Of a stretch of 64,000 nucleotides of DNA, positions 33,304-42,010 are shown one piece after another. Within the stretch, counting starts at the first letter, position 1. Each line of letters opens with the position of its first letter. The stretch lies in contig NZ_CP014264.1 of assembly GCF_001553685.1 (NCBI RefSeq), positions 628,001-692,000 of the forward strand, read 5' to 3'. Source of the DNA: Streptococcus sp. oral taxon 431 (GTDB lineage: Bacteria; Bacillota; Bacilli; Lactobacillales; Streptococcaceae). The notes beneath the pieces were generated by a model. It searched no databases and was not told the DNA's origin. It saw nothing but the letters and a program-made list of their open reading frames with translations. Made by a program: the position numbers and the translations under genes.

Positions 33304-34499
33304 GAAATATGTGGGTTGTAATCAAAGAAACCTATCTAAGACATGTCAAGTCGTGGAGTTTCTTCTTTATGGTGATTTCACCTTTCCTCTTTTTAGGTCT
33401 ATCTGGAGGAATTGGTGTTCTCCAAGGTTCTTCCTTTGCTCAAAATAGTAAGGTAGCAGTAGTTAGTTCTGTTCCTCTTGTTACAGAAGAACTTAAATCG
33501 ACCAATGGTCTTAACTTTGACTATAAGGATGAAGCGAGTGCCCAAGAAGCCATCAAGGATGAAAAAATAAAAGGCTATCTAACCATTGACCAGGAGAACA
33601 GTGTCCTCAAGGCAGTCTATCATGGTGAAACTTCACTAGAGAGTGGCATCAAGTTAGCAGTGACCGCTAAGTTGAATGAACTCCAATCCCAACTCAACCG
33701 CTCAGAAGCAAATTTGTCTCAGGAACAGGAAAAACGCTTGGCTCAAACGGTTCAATTTACAGAACAGATTGATGAAGCCAAGGAAAATAAAAAGTTGGTT
33801 CAAACCTTTGCGGCTGCAGGACTGGGTTTCTTCCTCTATATGATTTTGATTACTTACGCTAGTGTCACTGCTCAAGAAGTAGCCAGCGAGAAAGGAACCA
33901 AAATCATGGAAGTGGTCTTCTCAAGCATTCGTGCTAGCCATTATTTCTACGCACGCATGATTGCCTTACTTCTTGTGATTTTGACCCATATTGGTATTTA
34001 TGTCGTTGGTGGTCTTGGAGCTATCTTATTCTTTAAGGATATGCCTATCTTGGCTAATTCAGGTATTCTAAATCACTTGGGAGAGGCTTTCTCGCTTAAC
34101 ACCTTATTATTTATCTTAGTCAGTCTCTTCATGTATGTAGTCTTGGCAGCCTTCTTAGGTTCCATGGTTTCTCGTCCCGAAGATGCAGGAAAGGCCTTGT
34201 CTCCGTTGATGATTTTAATAATAGCTGGTTTTGTTGGCGTTACTGCACTAGGAGCTGCAGGAGACAATTTGATTTTGAAAATCGGTTCTTACATTCCTTT
34301 CATTTCGACCTTCTTTATGCCTTTCAGAGCTATCAATGGTTACGCTAATGGACTAGAAGCTTGGATTTCGCTTGCTATAACGGTTATTTTTGCAGTGACT
34401 GCAACAGCCTTTATCGGACGTATGTATGCTAGTCTAGTTCTCCAAACAGATGATTTAGGTATCTGGAAAACCTTTAAACGAGCTTTAAGTTATAAATAA
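33300..34499 (+). CDS. ABC-2 type permease (NatB-like)
   Basis: A 399-residue membrane subunit. One helix near residues 20-38, a large extracellular domain (about 45-165) and then five to six helices (about 174-196, 218-245, 260-285, 300-320, 330-350, 360-378). The segment ASEKGTKIMEVVFSSIRA near 196-213 is the conserved cytoplasmic loop of NatB-type permeases that contacts the ATPase. It overlaps the ATPase gene by 4 nt. Sodium or drug export is known for relatives; here the substrate is open. Confidence 0.87.
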   Translation: MRNMWVVIKETYLRHVKSWSFFFMVISPFLFLGLSGGIGVLQGSSFAQNSKVAVVSSVPLVTEELKSTNGLNFDYKDEASAQEAIKDEKIKGYLTIDQENSVLKAVYHGETSLESGIKLAVTAKLNELQSQLNRSEANLSQEQEKRLAQTVQFTEQIDEAKENKKLVQTFAAAGLGFFLYMILITYASVTAQEVASEKGTKIMEVVFSSIRASHYFYARMIALLLVILTHIGIYVVGGLGAILFFKDMPILANSGILNHLGEAFSLNTLLFILVSLFMYVVLAAFLGSMVSRPEDAGKALSPLMILIIAGFVGVTALGAAGDNLILKIGSYIPFISTFFMPFRAINGYANGLEAWISLAITVIFAVTATAFIGRMYASLVLQTDDLGIWKTFKRALSYK

Positions 34500-34506
34500 A
34501 GTATCG

Positions 34507-34536
34507 GACCTGTGAGTGTATCTCCCAGGTCTTTTA
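34507..34536 (+). terminator. Terminator of the ABC-2 operon
   Basis: GACCTG (34507-34512) pairs with CAGGTC (34526-34531), followed by TTTTAT, which runs straight into a BOX element. Confidence 0.65.
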
Positions 34537-34641
34537 TACTCTTCGAAAATCTCTTCAAACCACGTCAGCGTCGCCTTGCCGTACTCAAGTACAGCCTGTG
34601 GCTAGCTTCTTAGTTTGCTCTTTGATTTTCATTGAGTATTA
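34535..34641 (+). repeat. BOX element, short form (boxA-boxC)
   Basis: About 107 bp starting TATACTCTTCGAAAATCTC and ending TTTTCATTGAGTATTAA. It has boxA fused to boxC with no boxB; the junction carries TACTCAAGTA. Confidence 0.9.
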
Positions 34642-34679
34642 ATTAGCTGAAATATTTCACATTTATTTCTCCTAAACCT

Positions 34680-34708
34680 TTGACTATTAGGCAAAATTAT
34701 CGTACAAT
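34680..34708 (+). promoter_or_regulatory. Promoter of rpoE
   Basis: TTGACT (34680-34685), 17-nt spacer, TACAAT (34703-34708). Confidence 0.8.
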
Positions 34709-34781
34709 AAAGAGTACATGATAAAATGAGATCAGAGTTTATCCACTCTGACGTTAGTAGTAAAAAATGAGGAGAAACGCT

Positions 34782-35357
34782 TTGGAATTAGAAGTATTTG
34801 CTGGGCAAGAAAAAAGTGAACTATCTATGATTGAGGTGGCTCGTGCCATCTTGGAACTCCGTGGTCGTGATCACGAAATGCATTTTAGTGATTTGGTTAA
34901 TGAAATCCAAAACTATCTCGGTACCTCTAATAGCGATATTCGTGAATCTTTGCCTTTGTTCTATACAGAGTTGAACTTTGACGGTAGCTTTATCTCCCTT
35001 GGAGATAACAAATGGGGCCTTCGTTCATGGTATGGAGTTGATGAAATCGATGAGGAAATCATTGCTCTTGAAGAAAGTGATGATGAAGAAGTAGCACCTA
35101 AGGCTAAGAAAAAACGTGTCAACGCCTTTATGGATGGTGATACAGATGCTATTGATTACAGTGCAGATGATCCAGAGGATGAAGACGCCTACGAAGAAGA
35201 TCCAGCTCTTTCTTATGATGATGAAAATCCAGATGATGAGAAGAATGAAGTGGAAGCCTACGATGCTGAAATCAATGAAATCGCCCCAGATGATCTAGAT
35301 GAAGAAGTCGATCTTAATGAAGAAGACGACGAAGACTCTGAAGAAGAGGAAGAATAA
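34782..35357 (+). CDS. rpoE: RNA polymerase delta subunit
   Basis: A 191-residue delta subunit, which in Gram-positives aids RNA polymerase recycling and promoter selectivity. The N-terminal winged domain ([18 protein letters not shown] … [13 protein letters not shown], about 1-90) is followed by a disordered, intensely acidic tail ending [12 protein letters not shown]. The TTG at 34782 is chosen: GAGGAG sits about 7 nt upstream, and pneumococcal RpoE as I recall it begins MELEVFAG. The ATG at 34767 has no ribosome site and would place the Shine-Dalgarno inside the coding region. Confidence 0.92.
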   Translation: MELEVFAGQEKSELSMIEVARAILELRGRDHEMHFSDLVNEIQNYLGTSNSDIRESLPLFYTELNFDGSFISLGDNKWGLRSWYGVDEIDEEIIALEESDDEEVAPKAKKKRVNAFMDGDTDAIDYSADDPEDEDAYEEDPALSYDDENPDDEKNEVEAYDAEINEIAPDDLDEEVDLNEEDDEDSEEEEE

Positions 35358-35373
35358 AAATAAAAAGGAGTTG

Positions 35374-35422
35374 GAGCTGGAATCGGTCTATCAAGTCTCG
35401 ATTTCCTAGATCCAGCTTTTTT
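35374..35422 (+). terminator. Terminator of rpoE
   Basis: GAGCTGGA (35374-35381) pairs with TCCAGCTTT (35411-35419) around an inner ATCG/CGAT stem, followed by TTTTTTG. Confidence 0.75.
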
Positions 35423-35480
35423 GTATTAATTTGAATTAGTTTTGTAAGCTGGAATGCGCCAAGTCAACGATTTGTTCTAT

Positions 35481-35509
35481 TTGACAAATGCTTCATTTTG
35501 AGGTAATAT
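35481..35509 (+). promoter_or_regulatory. Promoter of pyrG
   Basis: Perfect TTGACA (35481-35486), 17-nt spacer, TAATAT (35504-35509). The predicted start falls at 35517, the first G of GGGC. Confidence 0.82.
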
Positions 35510-35516
35510 ATTGTTC

Positions 35517-35573
35517 GGGCACCTCTTTTAGAGGTCGGAGCTCCCTAGTTATTAGGGAGCTATTTTTGTTTTT
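35517..35573 (+). promoter_or_regulatory. CTP-sensing attenuator of pyrG (reiterative transcription type)
   Basis: The transcript would start GGGCACCTC (35517-35525). A strong terminator follows: AGCTCCCTA (35539-35547) with TAGGGAGCT (35553-35561) and then ATTTTTGTTTTT. This is the layout established for pyrG in Bacillus subtilis: when CTP is scarce, extra G residues are added at GGG, the G tract pairs with the CCCT arm, the terminator fails and pyrG is expressed. Between it and the start codon a second inverted repeat occurs at 35611-35652. Confidence 0.82.
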
Positions 35574-35610
35574 CCAGGAAGCTTTTCTTCTTGGGGTGTA
35601 GTTATTGATG

Positions 35611-35652
35611 AAGGTCTTGTTTTCTCAATCCCCTGTTAGTGAACAAGACCTT
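35611..35652 (+). repeat. 11-bp perfect inverted repeat in the pyrG leader
   Basis: AAGGTCTTGTT (35611-35621) and AACAAGACCTT (35642-35652) are perfect complements separated by 20 bases. No T run follows, so it is not a plain terminator; it ends 24 bases before the start codon. Confidence 0.8.
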
Positions 35653-35663
35653 GAGCATTTTAG

Positions 35664-37283
<1,620 letters not shown>

Positions 37284-37291
37284 TCATGATT

Positions 37292-37322
37292 AAACCTTTG
37301 AGAGTCATCTCAGAGGTTTTTC
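37292..37322 (+). terminator. Terminator of pyrG
   Basis: AAACCT-TTGAGA pairs with TCTCA-GAGGTTT around a short loop, followed by TTT. Confidence 0.78.
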
Positions 37323-37344
37323 CTATATAAATTTAGGATATCTC

Positions 37345-37372
37345 TTGCAAAAAAATAACATAGTGATATAAT
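37345..37372 (+). promoter_or_regulatory. Promoter of the choline-binding protein gene
   Basis: TTGCAA (37345-37350), 16-nt spacer, TATAAT (37367-37372) with TGA directly upstream. Confidence 0.78.
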
Positions 37373-37401
37373 TAACATGAATCAAAACAGGAGGAAATCT
37401 C

Positions 37402-38514
37402 ATGAAAAAAATTACACTATTTAGTTTATCATTGGCAGGTTTAGCTATGCTGGCTCTCCCTCAATCTGCCAAGGCTTTTGAGCTACAAGAGGTATGGCCT
37501 ATTAAGGGTGGTATTCGATACGAGAATGGGAAAGTTAGTAAGATTAATAATGGATACGAAGTAAATATTAAAGTGTTAGATCTGCCTAGTACTAGCGAAA
37601 TCGAATGGACAGTTAGTTTAAATGGAGAAAAGCAAAATACTAACTTCTTAGCTGAGGAAAGAACAGTATCTAAAACTGAAGATATGGGACGTTTTCTACA
37701 CTTTTATATCCCTTATGGATACCGTGGGAATATTGTGGTAGAAGCTAAGAGTGGAAATGAAGTGAAGACTTGGTCGACTAAAGTAGTTGACGATGTTTAT
37801 TCAGATGACGCTAAGAGTGGTTACTTTGTTCTCGATGGGGATCAAATCTTAGAAAGTTCATGGGATTCTCTAAATGAATCTTATATTGCAAACCTTCCAA
37901 CTGAAACATCAGGAAAATCTGTTGTTGCCTGGCGTGAAGAAGGAACTCTTAATTTAATTAAACCAGGAAGAATTGTTCGGAAATATAATAGTAGTGGATC
38001 ATATGTAGAACTTTCTCCAATCTTTGAAACTGCTAGCTGGCTAAAATCAAAACAAAACTGGTACTATCAAAAACAAGGCCAACTAGTTAAAGATGCTTGG
38101 ATTAAGGATCAGGAAAGCTGGTATTTCATGGATGATAAAGGGGTTATGTTTAATCAAACATGGCTTCATCAAGGTGGCAGCTGGTATGCCTTTAAATCAT
38201 CAGGAGCTATGATTTCAGCTGATTGGTTATATGATAACGGCTCTTGGTATTACCTAAAAGACTCAGGTTCAATGGCGACAGGCTGGCTTAAAGATGGTGG
38301 TACTTGGTATTATCTAAAAGACTCAGGTTCAATGGCAACAGGCTGGGTCAAAGATAACGGCTCTTGGTATTACCTAAAAGATTCTGGTGCAATGGCAACA
38401 GGTTGGATCAAAGATAATGGTAAGTGGTACTATCTGGCTTCATCTGGTAATATGCTTAGCAATACACGCACACCAGATGGATATTATGTAGATGCCAGTG
38501 GTGCTTGGAAATAA
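37402..38514 (+). CDS. Choline-binding surface protein
   Basis: A 370-residue secreted protein. The Sec signal peptide ends about residue 25 (LPQSAKA|F). An N-terminal domain of about 185 residues (26-212, beta-rich, GGIRYENGKVSKI … TWSTKVVDDVY) has no domain I recognise. Seven choline-binding repeats follow from about 213 (SWLKSKQNWYYQKQGQLV onward), each with the GxWYY pattern, then the terminal GYYVDASGAWK. It would attach to phosphocholine on teichoic acids, a hallmark of the mitis group. AGGAGG lies before the ATG. Its activity is unknown; it could be an adhesin. Confidence 0.92.
   Translation: MKKITLFSLSLAGLAMLALPQSAKAFELQEVWPIKGGIRYENGKVSKINNGYEVNIKVLDLPSTSEIEWTVSLNGEKQNTNFLAEERTVSKTEDMGRFLHFYIPYGYRGNIVVEAKSGNEVKTWSTKVVDDVYSDDAKSGYFVLDGDQILESSWDSLNESYIANLPTETSGKSVVAWREEGTLNLIKPGRIVRKYNSSGSYVELSPIFETASWLKSKQNWYYQKQGQLVKDAWIKDQESWYFMDDKGVMFNQTWLHQGGSWYAFKSSGAMISADWLYDNGSWYYLKDSGSMATGWLKDGGTWYYLKDSGSMATGWVKDNGSWYYLKDSGAMATGWIKDNGKWYYLASSGNMLSNTRTPDGYYVDASGAWK
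38221..38420 (+). repeat. Tandem 60-bp repeats encoding choline-binding modules
   Basis: At least three nearly identical 60-bp units in a row, each with CTTGGTATTA and AAAGA-TCAGG/TCTGG, 60 bases apart. They encode the WYYLKDSGSMATGW modules. Such repeats can expand or contract by recombination. Confidence 0.85.
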
Positions 38515-38524
38515 ATGTTAAACA

Positions 38525-38560
38525 GAGAAAGTCTACTGAGGAGGTAGATTTTCTTTTTTT
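38525..38560 (+). terminator. Terminator of the choline-binding protein gene
   Basis: AGAAAGTCTAC (38525-38535) pairs with GTAGATTTTCT (38543-38553) with one wobble, followed by TTTTTT. Confidence 0.82.
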
Positions 38561-38602
38561 CATTTTCACAATTATGAAAATCTGGAAAAAGGACATTATT
38601 TT

Positions 38603-38611
38603 TGGTAAGAT
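38603..38611 (+). promoter_or_regulatory. Extended -10 of the methyltransferase gene (leaderless candidate)
   Basis: TGG followed by TAAGAT (38606-38611). Six bases separate it from the ATG at 38618, which is the predicted transcription start. Confidence 0.55.
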
Positions 38612-38617
38612 AAGGGT

Positions 38618-39571
38618 ATGGATTTTGAAAAAATTGAACAAGCATATACCTATTTACTAGAAAATGTCCAAATCATTCAAAACGATTTGGCGACAAATTT
38701 TTACGATGCCTTGATTGAACAAAATGGAATCTATCTGGATGGTCAGACAAATCTGGAAGATGTCAAGAAAAACAATCAAGCTTTAAAACGATTGGCTCTT
38801 CGAAAAGAAGAGTGGTTACGAACCTACCAATTCTTATTAATGAAGGCAGCGCAAACGGAACCTCTTCAGGCCAACCACCAGTTTACACCAGATGCGATTG
38901 GTCACTTGATGATTTTTTTGATGGAGCAATTGTGGCCTGCTAAAGATCTAAGTCTACTAGAATTGGGCTCTGGGATGGGAATTCTGGGGGCTAGCTTTTT
39001 AACGTCCATGAACAAAAAGGTAGATTACCTAGGGATTGAGATAGACGACCTCTTGATTGATCTGGCGGCGAGTATGGCTGAAGTTATGGATCTTCAAATG
39101 GGCTTTGTCCAAGGAGATGCAGTACGTCCACAAGTATTAAAAGAAAGTGATTTTATTGTGAGCGACCTCCCGATTGGCTACTACCCAGACGATCAGATTG
39201 CCTCACGTTATCAAGTGGCAGCAAAGGATGAACATACTTATGCTCATCATCTATTAATGGAGCAATCTCTCAAGTATCTTAAGACGGGAGGCTATGCTAT
39301 TTTCCTTGCTCCAACAGATCTTTTGACGAGTCCCCAGAGTGACCTCTTGAAATCCTGGCTGACTGATCAGGCTCAACTAGTAGCTATCGTAGCTTTACCA
39401 GAGGATCTCTTCGCTCAAGGAGCCCAGTCTAAGACCATTTTTGTTGTACAAAAGAAGGTGGTAGAAGGCTTTGAGCCATTCGTTTATCCACTTGCTAGTC
39501 TTCGTGATCCTGAAATTTTGTTGGAATTTAAGGAAAATTTTCAAAATTGGTGTCAAGAACATGAAATCTAG
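38618..39571 (+). CDS. Class I SAM-dependent methyltransferase (YtxK-like)
   Basis: A 317-residue N6-adenine-type methyltransferase-fold protein. The SAM-binding motif LLELGSGMGILGASFL lies near residues 112-127; SDLPIGYYP near 187 corresponds to the catalytic [NDS]-P-P-[YFW] loop but reads DLPIGYY, so methyl transfer to DNA should not be assumed. Streptococcal relatives sit next to ackA and, in pneumococcus, just after the comG operon. No Shine-Dalgarno at usable spacing is visible, and the gene may be leaderless. It lies 49 bases upstream of ackA. Confidence 0.85.
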   Translation: MDFEKIEQAYTYLLENVQIIQNDLATNFYDALIEQNGIYLDGQTNLEDVKKNNQALKRLALRKEEWLRTYQFLLMKAAQTEPLQANHQFTPDAIGHLMIFLMEQLWPAKDLSLLELGSGMGILGASFLTSMNKKVDYLGIEIDDLLIDLAASMAEVMDLQMGFVQGDAVRPQVLKESDFIVSDLPIGYYPDDQIASRYQVAAKDEHTYAHHLLMEQSLKYLKTGGYAIFLAPTDLLTSPQSDLLKSWLTDQAQLVAIVALPEDLFAQGAQSKTIFVVQKKVVEGFEPFVYPLASLRDPEILLEFKENFQNWCQEHEI

Positions 39572-39580
39572 TATAAATTT

Positions 39581-39606
39581 TGATATAATAGTTGAAAACG
39601 CTTAAA
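39581..39606 (+). promoter_or_regulatory. ackA promoter with overlapping cre-like site
   Basis: TGA-TATAAT (39581-39589) predicts a start near 39596. TTGAAAACGCTTAAA (39592-39606) fits the cre consensus WTGNAANCGNWNNCW with one mismatch and covers the start site, so CcpA could act here. Confidence 0.6.
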
Positions 39607-39620
39607 AAAGGGGAAACATT

Positions 39621-40811
39621 ATGACAAAAACCATTGCAATTAACGCTGGAAGCTCAAGTTTGAAATGGCAACTCTACCAAATGCCAGAAGAAAAAGTACT
39701 TGCAAAAGGGTTGATTGAACGCATTGGATTGAAAGATTCTATTTCTACAGTTAAGTTTGATGGTCGTTCAGAACAGCAAGTTCTTGACATTGAAAACCAC
39801 ACTTTGGCTGTAAAAATCTTGCTTGATGACTTGATCCGTTTTGATATTATCAAAGCTTATGATGAAATTACTGGTGTTGGACACCGTGTTGTTGCAGGTG
39901 GAGAATACTTCAAAGAGTCTACAGTTGTTGAAGGGGATGTTCTAGAAAAAATCGAAGAACTAGGACTTCTTGCTCCATTGCACAACCCTGCAAATGCTGC
40001 TGGAATTCGTGCCTTCAAAGAATTGTTGCCAGAGATCACAAGTGTAGCAGTTTTTGACACATCATTCCACACAACAATGCCAGAGAAAGCCTACCGTTAT
40101 CCATTACCAACTAAGTATTATACCGAAAACAAGGTTCGTAAATATGGAGCTCACGGTACAAGTCACCAGTACGTTGCACAAGAAGCAGCAAAACTCTTGG
40201 GACGCCCACTTGAAGAGTTGAAATTGATTACCTGTCACATCGGTAATGGTGCTTCTATTACAGCTGTTAAGGGTGGTCAATCTGTTGATACCTCAATGGG
40301 ATTCACTCCACTTGGTGGTGTTATGATGGGAACTCGTACAGGGGATATTGACCCGGCTATCATTCCATATTTAATGCAATATACAGAGGACTTTAACAAG
40401 CCTGAAGATATCAGTCGCATCCTCAATCGCGAGTCAGGATTGTTGGGTGTTTCAGGTAAGTCTAGTGATATGCGTGATGTTCAAGCAGCAATGGAAGCAG
40501 GTGATCCTGATGCAACATTGGCTCTTGAAATGTACGTTGATCGTATCCAGAAACACATCGGACAATACTTGGCTGTCCTAAACGGAGCAGATGCCATTAT
40601 CTTTACTGCAGGAGTTGGTGAAAATGCAACTGGTGTGCGTGAAAAAGTTATCACTGGTATTTCTTGGTTCGGTTGTGATGTAGATCCAGAGAAAAATGTC
40701 TTTGGTGTGACTGGAGATATCTCAACAGAAGCAGCAAAAATTCGTGTACTTGTTATTCCAACGGATGAAGAACTCGTTATCGCGCGTGACGTTGAACGTT
40801 TGAAAAAATAA
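39621..40811 (+). CDS. ackA: Acetate kinase
   Basis: A 396-residue acetate kinase, which makes ATP and acetate from acetyl phosphate, an important energy step in streptococci. ASKHA-fold motifs: [14 protein letters not shown] (residues 6-19, phosphate 1), [11 protein letters not shown] near 87, the HGTSHQYV segment near 179, and [12 protein letters not shown] near 203 (phosphate 2 region). [14 protein letters not shown] lies near 328. GGGGAAACATT gives the ribosome site. It has its own promoter with a cre-like site at the start. Confidence 0.98.
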   Translation: MTKTIAINAGSSSLKWQLYQMPEEKVLAKGLIERIGLKDSISTVKFDGRSEQQVLDIENHTLAVKILLDDLIRFDIIKAYDEITGVGHRVVAGGEYFKESTVVEGDVLEKIEELGLLAPLHNPANAAGIRAFKELLPEITSVAVFDTSFHTTMPEKAYRYPLPTKYYTENKVRKYGAHGTSHQYVAQEAAKLLGRPLEELKLITCHIGNGASITAVKGGQSVDTSMGFTPLGGVMMGTRTGDIDPAIIPYLMQYTEDFNKPEDISRILNRESGLLGVSGKSSDMRDVQAAMEAGDPDATLALEMYVDRIQKHIGQYLAVLNGADAIIFTAGVGENATGVREKVITGISWFGCDVDPEKNVFGVTGDISTEAAKIRVLVIPTDEELVIARDVERLKK

Positions 40812-40818
40812 AAGAATA

Positions 40819-40853
40819 AAAATCGACCTTTCTTATTGAAGGTCGATTTTTTT
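40819..40853. terminator. Bidirectional terminator between ackA and birA
   Basis: AAAATCGACCTT (40819-40830) and AAGGTCGATTTT (40839-40850) form a 12-bp perfect stem with T and A runs on the two sides. Confidence 0.9.
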
Positions 40854-40865
40854 CATCGAGGAGAG

Positions 40866-41801
40866 CTACCATTTAGTCAGTGAAACTTCACCACTATTGA
40901 GCCAAATTTTTTCACCAGTGGCTAATTCTATCTGTAGTTGTCCTTGGTCAGAGATGTCACAGGCTTTTCCTGAGATAGTTTGGTGATCTTGCTTAAAGGA
41001 GACTTCTTTTCCTAAAACGATAGAGTGCTTTTTATAGAGATAGAGGAGTTCATCGGCTTCTGTTTCGTAGAAACATTTCCAGATTTCAGCAATCAATTCA
41101 TTGCGAGTAATGGGAGTATTTTGAGTAAATAGGCTTCCAGCTTTAGTTTGTAGATTCTTGGGAAAATCAGCGATAGAAAAGTTGATCCCGACCCCAATGA
41201 TAACATCTGTAACGAGTCCAGTTTCGACGGAGGTAATGGCTTCTGTTAGAATACCAGCAATTTTTTTCTGGTTCAGATAAATGTCATTGACCCACTTGAT
41301 ATCCACATCAATCAAACTAAGATTCTTGATAGCCTTGTAGATAGCCCCAGCTGTTAGAAGTGTATAGGCGGGAAGTTTCTGGTAAGGGAGATTGGGTTGT
41401 AGGTGAAGGGACATGTAAATTCCCCCCTTATCTGGAGAATAATAGGGACGTTGAAAACGACCACGTCCCATAGTTTGGCTAGTGGAAAGGTAGAGTTTAT
41501 CCCCTTTAGCACCAGCTTCCATAGCCTCTTTAGCATCGGTTTGGGTAGATTTTGTTGAGGGTTTAAACTGGACAGTAATGGGACTATTCGCTTCGATTTC
41601 CTGAGGCAAGATAAGGTCTCCGTCCAGAAGTTTATACCCACGATTTTTGATACTGTCAATCTCCAGCCCCTCTTGTTGGAGACGTTGGATCGCCTTCCAT
41701 ACGGAAGTTCGGGATAAGTTCAATCTTTCAGCTATTTTTTCTCCGCTTAGATAATCAGTTTCAGTAGCTAGTATTTTATAGACTTCTTGGTAGGATTTCA
41801 T
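40866..41801 (-). CDS. birA: Biotin-protein ligase / biotin operon repressor
   Basis: A 311-residue bifunctional BirA. The N-terminal winged helix (SGEKIAERLNLSRTSVWKAI, about 18-37) can bind DNA. The ligase domain has the biotin/ATP loop SQTMGRGRFQRPY near 104-116, the KWVNDIYLNQKKIAGIL segment near 170-186 and a C-terminal SH3-like part. It adds biotin to carboxylase subunits. The ATG at 41801 follows AAAGGGTC; a longer in-frame reading has no ribosome site. Alone on the minus strand. Confidence 0.93.
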   Translation of the reverse strand: MKSYQEVYKILATETDYLSGEKIAERLNLSRTSVWKAIQRLQQEGLEIDSIKNRGYKLLDGDLILPQEIEANSPITVQFKPSTKSTQTDAKEAMEAGAKGDKLYLSTSQTMGRGRFQRPYYSPDKGGIYMSLHLQPNLPYQKLPAYTLLTAGAIYKAIKNLSLIDVDIKWVNDIYLNQKKIAGILTEAITSVETGLVTDVIIGVGINFSIADFPKNLQTKAGSLFTQNTPITRNELIAEIWKCFYETEADELLYLYKKHSIVLGKEVSFKQDHQTISGKACDISDQGQLQIELATGEKIWLNSGEVSLTKW

Positions 41802-41929
41802 GCTAGACCCTTTCTGGAACAATTAGATTTATTGTACCATATTTTTAAAAAAGGATAGCGATTTTCAAGTAATCTTAGCTAACTATAAAATTTTACCCAG
41901 TTTTAGTTAGGAGTATAGAGGTAAAGAGG

Positions 41930-41958
41930 TTTTCAAATCGCTTGAAAAATGGTAAAAT
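41930..41958 (+). promoter_or_regulatory. Promoter of the Wzy-like gene
   Basis: TTTTCA (41930-41935), 17-nt spacer, TAAAAT (41953-41958) with TGG directly before it. Confidence 0.6.
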
Positions 41959-42010
41959 GTTTTAATAGCTTATTTATCTGAATGTGATATTCAGAAGGAA
42001 AGGATCTGTT

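Noticed and set aside
35020-35357. Repetitive GAA/GAT-rich DNA in rpoE considered as a microsatellite or separate ORF
   Set aside because: It encodes the expected acidic tail of the delta subunit; the alternate frames are shadows.
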